Notes: generated by a model not told the origin, from the letters alone. A stretch of DNA of 8,785 nt from JBLHKE01 sp047619485 (GCA_047619485.1 JBLHKE010000303.1:1-8785), one strand, 5' to 3'; positions 1 to 6,715 are shown, counted from the first letter of the stretch. Made by a program: numbers and translations.

Positions 1-630
1 AATGGCAGCCCGTTCGAGGACGTCAACTATCCCTACTCGTTCGGCAGCCCATACGCAGTGAAGATTTTCTTCGAGGTCGCACCGCAGATGAGCAAGGGGA
101 ATAGCCGGGCTGCGGCGATGACCGAATTTCAAGATTTCGTCGCTGCTGCTGACAATGCGGTGATTTCAATCATGCTCGATGCGGCTTTCACCCACTCTTT
201 ATGGGATGTCGAGGCGGGCGATTTTGGCGTAAGCTTGGGTTTCGGTCCGACCGCAACTAGCGAGATCCACGATTACGAAGCTCGGTTCTTTTCACTAGTA
301 AATGACTATCACTCGCGCGCCTCATCTGCTGCCAATACGACCCCAGCGCCTGATCGATTTGATTTCGGAAAGTTCCTCGACACCAAGGATATTTATTTCG
401 AGCGCTACGCGTCTCTGGTGCCGAATAGTGGTGACCAGTCGCGCTACCTGAGCGAAGAAGACTGGTTCGATAGCTCGACGGCGACCGGAAACTTCGACGT
501 TCATACTCAAGGGGGTTGGCGCTACATGGCGGAGTATGTTTTGTATTGGCTCGAGAAGACCGGGCATCCTGCAGGAACACCGACCGCGGATCACATGACC
601 GGTATCGATGGCTTGCGCTGTGACTTCGCC

Positions 631-633
631 TAG
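631..633 (+). other. Premature amber codon in the GH13 gene
   Basis: The in-frame TAG falls two codons after the nucleophile Asp, where family members usually continue DFAQG. A single C-to-T change of CAG would produce it (inference). TAG is the real stop of four other genes here (fabG-like, deacylase, flavoprotein, lamin-tail protein), so routine amber decoding in this organism is unlikely. Confidence 0.8.
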
Positions 634-1160
634 GGCGTTCCTCCGCCGGCATGGGAATACATTATTAACACGGCGCGTGCGCGAAAATGGAGTTTCGTCT
701 TCATAGCGGAATCTCTCGACGGTGGCGCCGTGACCTACCGATCGAACCGCCACTTCGATATCCTCAATGAGAACATTTTGTTTGGGATGAAGGGTTCTTC
801 TTCAGTGCCACAGATGCGCAATCTGTACGAGAGTCGGCGCAGCGCCTACGGAAATGGGCTCGCGTTGCTCAACACGGTGTCGCATGATGAGGATAACTAC
901 GCGGATCCATGGGAAGCCCTGTTGCGCTACGGTGTTCACCGCACGATGGACGGCGCGCCGATGCTGTTTTCTGTTCAGGAATTGGGGCTGTCGACTTTGT
1001 TTGGGTTCGATCTACTGGAGCGGAACTTTGGCAAATTCATCCCGTATTTTAAGACTTACAACTCGATGGTGCCGCTGTGGAATGATCAGCTGTTCCATGT
1101 CTATGCGGGCATTAACGCGGCACGGCAGATGAGCCCGGCGCTCTGCTCGCCAGATCGGTA

Positions 1161-1167
1161 TTTTTTT
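1161..1167 (+). other. T7 homopolymer with +1 frameshift in the GH13 gene
   Basis: Frame 1 reads SPDRYF up to this run and then becomes unrelated sequence. Frame 2 continues with FLSLLGGGVHNVIWSTAKYE, which fits the family. Six Ts instead of seven would join the two frames as SPDRYFLSLLGGG, so a single T gain in the homopolymer explains the shift. Confidence 0.75.
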
Positions 1168-2005
1168 GAGCCTGCTCGGAGGTGGCGTGCACAACGTGAT
1201 CTGGTCGACTGCGAAGTACGAGTCTGCGGCTGCCTCCCCTCCATTTCAGGATGTGGTTTTTGCGTTCGTGAACACCGATCGAGATTCGGATCATCCCGCG
1301 GGCGGAGCGGAGGTGACGACCTTTGATATCGACATCGATTCCGGAGGCGGGAACCTGTTTGGAATCGAGCCTGATAGGATCTACAACACAAAGAACATCG
1401 CAGCTTACACCGGCCAAGATCCGGGGCGGCGGGATACGTGGTTATGGGGCGCGGCTGGACGGACTGGGACGGACCTCCTCGCCAATGGCGTGACGGTCTC
1501 GATGAACATGGTTCCCTCAGCAGCTGCAGGCTGGTTGTCCAATCCATTTGAGGCGCTGTATCTAAAACTGTATGACGTGACCCCACCACCGACGCCGGGG
1601 TTCCCTTTGCCGGAAGGGAATTACGTGATCGGGACTGCGGTGCGTTTTGATTGGTCGGAAGTGGTCGGGGAAGATGATAACGTAGTGAAGTATCTGATCG
1701 ATGCGGGGACGGTTCCGGGTGGAAATGACCTAGCGGCTGGCCTGGAGGTCGAGACCAATCAGGCGATCGTTTCCGGAGCGTATGGGCAGACGGTTTATGT
1801 GACAGTAAGAGTGGTGAGTGCGGCTGGGGTGGTTTCGATAGGGGCTACCGGCAGCGCTGGGACGCCGGCCGTTCTTCTCGCTCCGTTGGGGGACGAGGAC
1901 GGAGACGGCATGTCCAACGGGGCGGAAGATGGCGCGGGGACGGGGCCGCTCGATGGTGGGGAGATCTTCGAACTCTCGCAGATTCAGTTCGGTGGCGGAG
2001 GGGCG

Positions 2006-2014
2006 GCACTCAAT
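2006..2014 (+). other. Second, frame-restoring -1 shift in the GH13 gene
   Basis: Frame 2 reads IQFGGGGAAL and then an unrelated tail ending at TAA 2093-2095. Frame 1 from about 2011 reads QFTSFIGRSYQLE and runs to TGA 2179-2181 with the expected C-terminal module. Loss of one base around 2009-2012 (for example one C of an original CTCCAA) would explain it. The exact lesion base cannot be fixed from this sequence alone. Confidence 0.7.
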
Positions 2015-2187
2015 TTACTTCGTTCATCGGGCGTAGTTATCAGCTTGAGTGCAGTGAGGATCTATCTGGCTGGACTGCGATCGACGATCCAATAAGTGGG
2101 GATGGCGCGGTGGCGACCATCATGGATCCGACCGAACTCTTGACCCAAAAATTCTACCGGGTAACGGTGCGCCGCGAGTGATACGGT

Positions 2188-3192
2188 TCAACCATCGCCG
2201 CCCACTGAAATCACCCGACACCGAAGCTCTCTCGCCGTGCGGGTCGTGCCCCAATCGCCGCCACGCATCTTCCGTGCAGCCGATTGTCGCTTGCTGCTGA
2301 AGTGCTCTCGCTTCGTCTTCAGCAGGCGCTCGAGGAACCCCTCGGTGCCAATCGCGAGACCATCCGTCATGTAACGAACCCGGCAGCGCAACAGTTGTGC
2401 GAGGCTTAGTTTTCCACCTGAGGCCCACACCTTGGCGATTGCATCCCGAGAAATCCCGGCACGGGAAGCGGTCTTTTCGCCGCTACCGAAAAGTAATTTG
2501 CGGTAGCGCGGGGCGACATCTCGCCACTGAGCACTCGGTTTCGAGTCGGCCAGGACTCGGATCAAGCCTTGGCGAGCTAGCGTTTCTCCTGCCAGTGCCT
2601 CAGCATAGCCGCACCAGCGATAGTCTTTCGGATCGTCGACGAGGCCTGCGCGCACGGGATTGAGGTCGATGTAAGCGGCGACCTTCATCAGGCTGTTCCA
2701 TTCGCCTTCGATGACGACGCTCTTGAAACGCGATTCCCACAGGGTGCCAACCCTCTCGTGCTTGCGGTTGAACCACTTTGTGAATTTCTGTTTCAACGTT
2801 TTCATGAACTCGCTCAAATTCCACATGCGTGTCAGGAATCGTTCTCGCAAGCGTTGCAGAGTGACCCCGCCACACCGCTGCGCGTCCGCAAATTCCAACT
2901 CAATGACCACCATGCCCTCAGGAGCATACAGCGATCGGCAGCGTTCGAGGATCTCCTCATCGCTCGGGGGCAACGCAGGTCGGGGAGGGACTTCGGCGAG
3001 GACATGAAAGTGGTTAGAGAGAACCGTCCAAGTAAGAACCCGGACACCCGAAAAAGCTTCCACCTGCCGCAAGATTTTCCGGAACACATCGCGCTCATGC
3101 TCCTCCAACTTGAAGTCGCGATCTACAACACGGCTGACGCAGTGATAATAGGCTGATCCAGTATCCGAGTAAATAAGACGTCGCGCAGGCAT
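2188..3192 (-). CDS. REP-associated tyrosine transposase (RAYT, Y1/HUH family)
   Basis: This is a 334-residue protein of the IS200/REP-associated Y1 transposase superfamily, which nicks and joins single-stranded DNA at hairpins through a tyrosine. The N-terminus has the family's AYYHCVSRVVDRDF (about 14-27). The metal-binding HUH motif is HFH (61-63, in LSNHFHVLAEV). The probable catalytic tyrosine is Tyr174 in AAYIDLNPVRAG, followed by the typical DDPKDYRWCGYAEAL (186-200). It is about twice the length of E. coli TnpA-REP because of an insert at about 70-120 and a C-terminal extension at about 200-334 containing RVRYMTDGLAIG and KMRGGDWGTTRTARELR. That long form is frequent in Verrucomicrobiota and related phyla. 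The reading frame is intact. The start is the ATG at 3192; no clear Shine-Dalgarno precedes it. It converges on the GH13 remnant with a 6-bp gap, so it is probably a resident single-copy RAYT rather than a fresh insertion. Confidence 0.9.
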   Translation of the reverse strand: MPARRLIYSDTGSAYYHCVSRVVDRDFKLEEHERDVFRKILRQVEAFSGVRVLTWTVLSNHFHVLAEVPPRPALPPSDEEILERCRSLYAPEGMVVIELEFADAQRCGGVTLQRLRERFLTRMWNLSEFMKTLKQKFTKWFNRKHERVGTLWESRFKSVVIEGEWNSLMKVAAYIDLNPVRAGLVDDPKDYRWCGYAEALAGETLARQGLIRVLADSKPSAQWRDVAPRYRKLLFGSGEKTASRAGISRDAIAKVWASGGKLSLAQLLRCRVRYMTDGLAIGTEGFLERLLKTKREHFSSKRQSAARKMRGGDWGTTRTARELRCRVISVGGDG

Positions 3193-3206
3193 AACATGTA
3201 AAATAT

Positions 3207-3236
3207 AAATCCCGGAAACATGATCATCCTGGATTT
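3207..3236. repeat. Imperfect inverted repeat upstream of the RAYT gene (REP-like hairpin candidate)
   Basis: The arms AAATCCCGG (3207-3215) and CCTGGATTT (3228-3236) pair over 9 positions with one C/T mismatch around a 12-nt loop that contains the palindrome ATGATCAT. The repeat lies 14 bp upstream of the RAYT start codon and about 55 bp upstream of the fabG-like start. An imperfect palindrome next to a RAYT is what a REP element looks like, but only one copy is visible here. Confidence 0.4.
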
Positions 3237-3276
3237 GTGCTTTTCAAGTAGTATTTTCGGCTGGGCTTGGCAGGTT

Positions 3277-3285
3277 GGGGGGGAA
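3277..3285 (+). promoter_or_regulatory. Purine-rich ribosome binding site deciding the ketoreductase start
   Basis: A G7 run followed by AA ends 6 nt before the ATG at 3292. It supports that start over the in-frame ATG at 3220, which would add 24 residues unlike anything in the SDR fold and would overlap the inverted repeat at 3207-3236. Confidence 0.55.
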
Positions 3286-3291
3286 CTTTTT

Positions 3292-4023
3292 ATGGCTGCT
3301 CAATCTATTCTTATTACTGGCGGAAATGGCGGGCTGGGCCGCTCGATTGCTACGGCTTTTCTTGCTGCGAATCCTGAAAACGTCGTCTGGCTCGGAGTGC
3401 GGTCGAATCGTGATCGGGCTGAGGCGCTGGCTTCCGATTCGGGTGGCCGATGCCGCTTGATCGACTTGGACGTGACCGATGCGAAGGCGTGGTCGAAGGC
3501 GATTGAGGAGATCTCGGGTGAGTCTGGTCGGGTTGATGTACTGGTCAACAATGCCGGGCATCACGCGGATGGGCTGTTAGCGACGATGAGCGACGAGGAC
3601 TGGGAGTCCGTGGTTGGATCGAACCTGAATGGAACGTTCAACGGCTGTCGCGCAGTCGTGAAACTGATGATGGGACAGCGGGGGGGGCGGATCATCAATA
3701 TATCTTCCCTGAGCGCCCTGATGGCACCCTTGGGGCAAACCAACTACGCGGCAGCCAAGGCCGGGGTCGTCGGGCTGACGCAGTCGCTGGCGAAGGAGGT
3801 CGCCCGAGCAGGGATCACTGTGAATGCGATTTGCCCTGGCTACATCGAGACCGAAGCGCTCGATACGATGCCGCCTGAGCAACGAAAGGCGGCGGCGCGG
3901 AGCGTCCCAATGCGCCGCTTTGGAAAACCTGAGGAGGTGGCAGCCGCGGTTGTTTTTCTCGCTTGTCCAGAGGCGAGTTATATCACAGGTTCGATCTTGA
4001 AGATCGACGGCGGCATTTTTTAG
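3292..4023 (+). CDS. fabG: FabG-like 3-oxoacyl-ACP reductase (SDR family)
   Basis: A classical short-chain dehydrogenase of 243 residues that should reduce 3-oxoacyl-ACP to 3-hydroxyacyl-ACP with a nicotinamide cofactor in the cytoplasm. Visible elements in order are the Rossmann motif TGGNGGLG (9-16), NNAG (86-89), Asn111, Ser139 in NISS, Tyr152 and Lys156 in NYAAAKAG, then CPGYIETEA (181-189) and the C-terminal ITGSILKIDGG. The Asn-Ser-Tyr-Lys tetrad sits one residue later than in E. coli FabG, and the length is normal. The ATG at 3292 is chosen because it gives the canonical N-terminus and follows a purine-rich site. The acyl carrier protein gene follows after 71 bp, which supports an ACP-linked substrate. 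FabG-type enzymes occur both in housekeeping fatty acid synthesis and in aryl-polyene/resorcinol loci; the neighbours favour a specialised role, but this is inference. Confidence 0.9.
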   Translation: MAAQSILITGGNGGLGRSIATAFLAANPENVVWLGVRSNRDRAEALASDSGGRCRLIDLDVTDAKAWSKAIEEISGESGRVDVLVNNAGHHADGLLATMSDEDWESVVGSNLNGTFNGCRAVVKLMMGQRGGRIINISSLSALMAPLGQTNYAAAKAGVVGLTQSLAKEVARAGITVNAICPGYIETEALDTMPPEQRKAAARSVPMRRFGKPEEVAAAVVFLACPEASYITGSILKIDGGIF

Positions 4024-4094
4024 TCTTCTCCGATTGCTGCCATCCGTACACTTGCTCTCGTTTTTCGCACTGATTCCTATTTCTCTCAGATCCC

Positions 4095-4358
4095 ATGTCC
4101 AACCAAGCCTCTGAACTAAAAACCAAAATCAAAGAAGCGCTGATTGAAGAGCTCATGCTGCAAGAAGATTTGGATGAGATTGGTGATGACATGCCCTTGT
4201 TTGGCCCGGAGGGCTTAGGTCTGGACTCGGTCGATGCCTTGCAACTGGTAGTTGCTCTGGAAAAGCACTTCGGGCTCAAAGTCCCAGATGCTGAGGCTGC
4301 GAAGGGGATTCTCGCCAGCGTCGATACCATCGCCGCGGAAATCGATAAGATGGCATGA
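4095..4358 (+). CDS. Acyl carrier protein (phosphopantetheine-binding), specialised type
   Basis: A stand-alone 87-residue acidic carrier protein. The phosphopantetheine attachment site is Ser45 in GLDSVDAL (42-49), followed by the recognition helix QLVVALEKHFGLKV. The preceding LFGPEGLGLDS spacing and the long acidic N-terminal helix (about 8-28) resemble carrier proteins of aryl-polyene and dialkylresorcinol/flexirubin loci more than housekeeping AcpP, whose motif is normally DSLD. This assignment comes from pattern memory, not a search. It would be activated by a phosphopantetheinyl transferase such as the one at 5700-6434 and would carry the acyl chain reduced by the upstream ketoreductase. 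No Shine-Dalgarno is evident before the ATG. The 71-bp spacer from the ketoreductase shows no terminator, so co-transcription is likely. Confidence 0.92.
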   Translation: MSNQASELKTKIKEALIEELMLQEDLDEIGDDMPLFGPEGLGLDSVDALQLVVALEKHFGLKVPDAEAAKGILASVDTIAAEIDKMA

Positions 4359-4414
4359 TTGTAAATATGGGTTAGATTGTTTCCTCGCTGCCGGCCTTGA
4401 TCGGTGCCTCTGCC

Positions 4415-5029
4415 ATGAACAATTTGAATAAATACCCACCGAGAGCTGTATTAGCAGCGCTAGTGATTGCCGTCAGTCTGCCTGCTTGCAAAACGACTGA
4501 GCCGGAGGAGCCCGATTCTGAGCGTTCTTGGGAAGTCCATGGTGCAGTTGATCCTGATTCGATTCCCGATTCAGCGGATTCCAAGCTCAGCGGGGCGGAA
4601 TTCCTTGAGTTAAATAAGAAGAAGGACGGGGTCGTGGTTTTGCCCAGCGGGCTCCAATATCGTATTCTCGATAGGGGGAACGGGGTAAAACCTGAGCTGG
4701 AAGACTCGGTGATGGTGCACTACAAGATGATCAATTTGCGTGGTGATGTCTTGGATGACACGCGTCAGGGAGGTGGCAAATTGCAGAGTTTTCGTGTGGC
4801 CAAAGTCATCGGTGGGTGGCGTGAGGCTCTGGTGCGGATGAAAGAAGGCGCCAGGTGGAAGCTATACGTACCACCCGATTTGGGATACGGGAGCACCGGA
4901 ATTGCTGGTGTTGGTGCGAACGAGACCCTGATTTACGAGATCGAGCTTTTTCAGGTAAAGAAAGGCGGTCCACCTTCGGCACCAGATCTTGGTGGCGATG
5001 GCGATGTTTCGCTCGATCCACTGGACTAA
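4415..5029 (+). CDS. FKBP-type peptidyl-prolyl cis-trans isomerase, lipoprotein
   Basis: A predicted envelope-anchored prolyl isomerase of 204 residues. Residues 1-24 form a lipoprotein signal peptide (basic N-region, then AVLAALVIAVSL) ending in the lipobox LPAC, with lipidated Cys25. An acidic linker (28-60) leads to an FKBP domain at about 75-182. Family landmarks are VHY (101-103), LDD (113-115), VIGGW (131-135), VPPDLGYGS (152-160) and the last strand LIYEIELFQV. Most ligand-pocket positions are kept; Leu113 stands where FKBPs usually have Phe. An in-frame TTG at 4397 would add six residues, but the ATG at 4415 gives the better signal peptide. It lies 56 bp after the carrier protein gene and 18 bp before the beta-barrel gene, so a role in folding outer-membrane proteins such as that barrel is plausible (inference). 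The last ~20 residues are a Gly/Asp-rich tail without a predicted fold. Confidence 0.88.
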   Translation: MNNLNKYPPRAVLAALVIAVSLPACKTTEPEEPDSERSWEVHGAVDPDSIPDSADSKLSGAEFLELNKKKDGVVVLPSGLQYRILDRGNGVKPELEDSVMVHYKMINLRGDVLDDTRQGGGKLQSFRVAKVIGGWREALVRMKEGARWKLYVPPDLGYGSTGIAGVGANETLIYEIELFQVKKGGPPSAPDLGGDGDVSLDPLD

Positions 5030-5047
5030 TTGGTCTAGCATCCAGCC

Positions 5048-5695
5048 ATGCGCACCCGATTGTTCCGCTCAACCCTGATCTCGGCCGCCCTATTCATAGC
5101 GGGAGGAGGATCGGCCTCAGCTGATCTCACTGACGATATCGACAGCCTGCAAGGGGCGAAATTCGCTGGAGCTAGCTCCTTCGATCTGATCGATAGTTGG
5201 GCATTCGACATGGAGGTTGGCTCGATTTGGAATGTCGGCAACGGAACGCCGTTGGACTACCACATCGTCCCCGCGATTTTCAGTCTGCGCACGCCGGCTC
5301 ACTGGGTATGGAATCTGGACGACGGCGCGACCTTCGCCGTCAGGGCACGGATGAATGCGTTGATGGAAGCCGTCGTCGAAGGTCCAGAAAATCACTACTT
5401 CGGTTTCAGCGCCAGCCCTAGTTTCGAATACTGGCTGCCGAGCAAAAAGACCTACTTCCATTTTGCCATCGGAGGAGGTGCTGGCGTTATCGACAGCCAG
5501 GGTGTCTACGGTGGGCAGGGTCAAGACTTTACCTGGAACTGGTACATGCACGGAGGTGTGCGCCACTTTGTTACCGAGCGGATGGCGGTTTCGCTTGGAG
5601 TTTACTACCAGCACAACTCGAACCGGGGAGCGACCGATCCGAACCCGGGCATCGATTCTGTTGGGCCAATGCTCGGCCTCAGCTGGCATTTCTAG
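5048..5695 (+). CDS. PagL-like lipid A 3-O-deacylase (acyloxyacyl hydrolase), outer-membrane beta-barrel
   Basis: A 215-residue predicted outer-membrane enzyme. Residues 1-25 are a Sec signal peptide with an ASA-type cleavage site before Asp26. The rest shows alternating aromatic/hydrophobic beta-strands (for example VWNLDDGATFAVRAR, YFHFAIGGGAGV, MAVSLGVYYQH) and ends in LSWHF with a terminal Phe, as barrel proteins do. PagL enzymes remove the 3-O-linked hydroxyacyl chain from lipid A using a His-x-Ser pair and an acidic residue 12 positions later. Here HNSN gives His189 and Ser191, and Asp203 sits exactly 12 after the serine, where Pseudomonas PagL has Glu. The following NPGIDSVGPMLGLSW fits the same family region. 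The length is close to that of known PagL precursors or slightly longer. It is probably in one transcript with the FKBP lipoprotein (18-bp gap). An alternative is a catalytically inert barrel of the same fold. Confidence 0.72.
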   Translation: MRTRLFRSTLISAALFIAGGGSASADLTDDIDSLQGAKFAGASSFDLIDSWAFDMEVGSIWNVGNGTPLDYHIVPAIFSLRTPAHWVWNLDDGATFAVRARMNALMEAVVEGPENHYFGFSASPSFEYWLPSKKTYFHFAIGGGAGVIDSQGVYGGQGQDFTWNWYMHGGVRHFVTERMAVSLGVYYQHNSNRGATDPNPGIDSVGPMLGLSWHF

Positions 5696-5699
5696 CCTT

Positions 5700-6434
5700 T
5701 CAGCGGCACTCGATCTTCCGGATGGTGCGCGCCGCGCCGGCCTGGTGGGCGAGGCTTACTTGAAATTGGTTGGAGCTCTCGATCTCTTCGAGAATATAGG
5801 GGAGCGGTAATCCCGGCGATTCCACCGAGGTGTAGCGGCGGTTTTCAAAATCCGCTTCGATACTCGCTGGATTGCAGCTCATCCCGCTGCCGGTCGCCTT
5901 GAGGTACGCCTCCTTGGCTGTCCAGAGCCGAAAAAACTGCCGCAGGGCGGATGCGCTGCCGAGGTCACGGAGGCTTGCCTGTTCTTTCGTCGTGAAGACT
6001 TTTCGTCCGATTCCATCGACGTCGACTCTGCGACGGGAGTGTTCGATATCGATTCCGACTTCAATCTGGTCGGTGAATGCAAGCACGGCCGCTCCTCTTG
6101 TATGTGACACGTTGAACTGGAGCGCCGAGCCGGATTCCTTTAGATATGGCTTGCCATGGACTCCCTCGTGGAACTTGATTTCAGTTGGGGTGGTTTCGAG
6201 GTAGTGAGCCAGCAAGTGGCGGAGGAGACAGCGGGTCTTCTGGAATCGATAACGATCCTCTTCGAAACGGAATCGCGCCGCCCGTTCGCGTTCGCTGGAT
6301 TGGAGAGTGCGTTCGGCTTCAGCTTGCCAGCGCTCGTCGGGAGCTAGGAGCGTGGCGTAGATATGGACTTCGCCGGGGAGGAGCGCTGGGGCACTGGCGA
6401 GGTCGATGGATTCCCAGCCGAAATTTTCGGGCAT
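5700..6434 (-). CDS. Sfp-type 4'-phosphopantetheinyl transferase
   Basis: A 244-residue enzyme that moves the phosphopantetheine arm of coenzyme A onto carrier-protein serines, converting apo to holo form in the cytoplasm. The Sfp/Gsp-type landmarks are all present: GKPYL (94-98), FNVSHTRG (107-114), VGIDIE with Mg2+-binding Asp129 and Glu131 (126-131), and WTAKEAYLKATG (171-182) with Glu175 and Lys179. The length matches the two-lobed Sfp class rather than the short AcpS class, so it can serve secondary-metabolite carriers. The start is the ATG at 6434; the preceding bases show no strong Shine-Dalgarno. It converges on the PagL-like gene with a 4-bp gap and is divergent from the halogenase-like gene. 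Its closest apparent substrate in the window is Ser45 of the carrier protein at 4095-4358 (inference from context). Confidence 0.93.
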   Translation of the reverse strand: MPENFGWESIDLASAPALLPGEVHIYATLLAPDERWQAEAERTLQSSERERAARFRFEEDRYRFQKTRCLLRHLLAHYLETTPTEIKFHEGVHGKPYLKESGSALQFNVSHTRGAAVLAFTDQIEVGIDIEHSRRRVDVDGIGRKVFTTKEQASLRDLGSASALRQFFRLWTAKEAYLKATGSGMSCNPASIEADFENRRYTSVESPGLPLPYILEEIESSNQFQVSLAHQAGAARTIRKIECR

Positions 6435-6574
6435 TTCAGGATCGTCTTTTTTGCGAGGTCAATCAACTCGCGGATCAGCCGCTGGGCAAGTGTCCAAGTT
6501 AAGGGCCGGTCGGGCCTATTTGATCCGGTAAGAATCATTTTGGAATTCGCCCAAATCCACTTGCTGAATCGTCA

Positions 6575-6588
6575 TTGAATCCATTCAA
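6575..6588. repeat. Short palindrome TTGAATCCATTCAA
   Basis: Two perfect 6-bp arms are separated by CC, about 140 bp upstream of the phosphopantetheinyl transferase start. The size and symmetry suit a dimeric regulator site, but there is no second copy in the window and chance occurrence is possible. Confidence 0.25.
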
Positions 6589-6679
6589 ATCCTCCCCAGC
6601 AAGCAGATCTGGGCCGGAAGTTTAGAACGTCTTGCTCGAAATCATCTAAGCCCGACAGACTCTTACCGCCAGAAATGTA

Positions 6680-6715
6680 CCCCCAGCGCACGAGGCACCG
6701 GGGGGGAGGCTTTTT
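6680..6715 (+). terminator. Terminator-like hairpin plus T5 in the leader region
   Basis: CCCCC (6680-6684) can pair with part of the G7 run (6700-6706), leaving a loop of about 15 nt. AGGC and then TTTTT (6711-6715) follow. No plus-strand gene lies within the preceding 980 bp, so it cannot end a gene transcript. If real, it would act on a leader RNA starting further upstream. The stem is short, so confidence is low. Confidence 0.25.

Larger units (their letters stand above)
1..2181 (+). pseudogene. Broken GH13 alpha-amylase-family secreted glycosidase, 5' end off the window
   Basis: This would have been a secreted starch/alpha-glucan hydrolase. Reading starts already open at base 1 in frame 1. 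All four GH13 regions are visible: region I DAAFTH (178-195), region II GIDGLRCDFA (601-630, nucleophile Asp at 622-624), region III FIAESLD (acid/base Glu at 709-711) and region IV NTVSHDE (His-Asp at 883-888). An amber codon at 631-633 stops frame 1 right after region II, but homology continues in the same frame. At the T7 run 1161-1167 reading must move to frame 2, which carries the rest of the enzyme, a beta-sandwich-like stretch starting near LYDVTPPP (about 1571), and an Asp-rich loop DEDGDGMSN (1892-1918). Near 2009-2014 it must move back to frame 1 to give a C-terminal module (SYQLECSEDLSGWTAI ... FYRVTV) ending at TGA 2179-2181. Three disruptions point to gene decay. Sequencing error cannot be excluded, but neighbouring genes are intact. 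Confidence 0.85.

Noticed and set aside
2758..3156. Plus-strand open frames within the RAYT gene
   Set aside because: They are antisense shadows of a well-supported transposase whose HUH and tyrosine motifs are on the minus strand.
3192..3234. Minus-strand promoter with TATATT close to the RAYT start
   Set aside because: No -35 match exists at 16-18 bp spacing, and the AT-rich hexamer lies only about 9 nt from the start codon, so it is not distinguishable from chance.
3220..3291. In-frame upstream ATG extending the FabG-like protein by 24 residues
   Set aside because: The added residues do not belong to the SDR fold, the start lies inside an inverted repeat, and the ATG at 3292 has a purine-rich site and the canonical N-terminus.
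5696..5699. Bidirectional terminator between the convergent deacylase and phosphopantetheinyl transferase genes
   Set aside because: Only 4 bp separate the stops, and no convincing hairpin with a U-run spans the junction.
6503..6520. Small GC-rich hairpin (AGGGCC/GGGCCT arms) as a terminator
   Set aside because: The stem is about six positions with a G-G mismatch and a very short T-rich tail, and no plus-strand gene ends nearby.
6344..6538. 64-codon minus-strand frame overlapping the start of the phosphopantetheinyl transferase
   Set aside because: It overlaps about 90 bases of a well-supported gene in another frame, matches no family I recognise and lacks a ribosome site. Its upstream half is plausible-looking but not enough to call.
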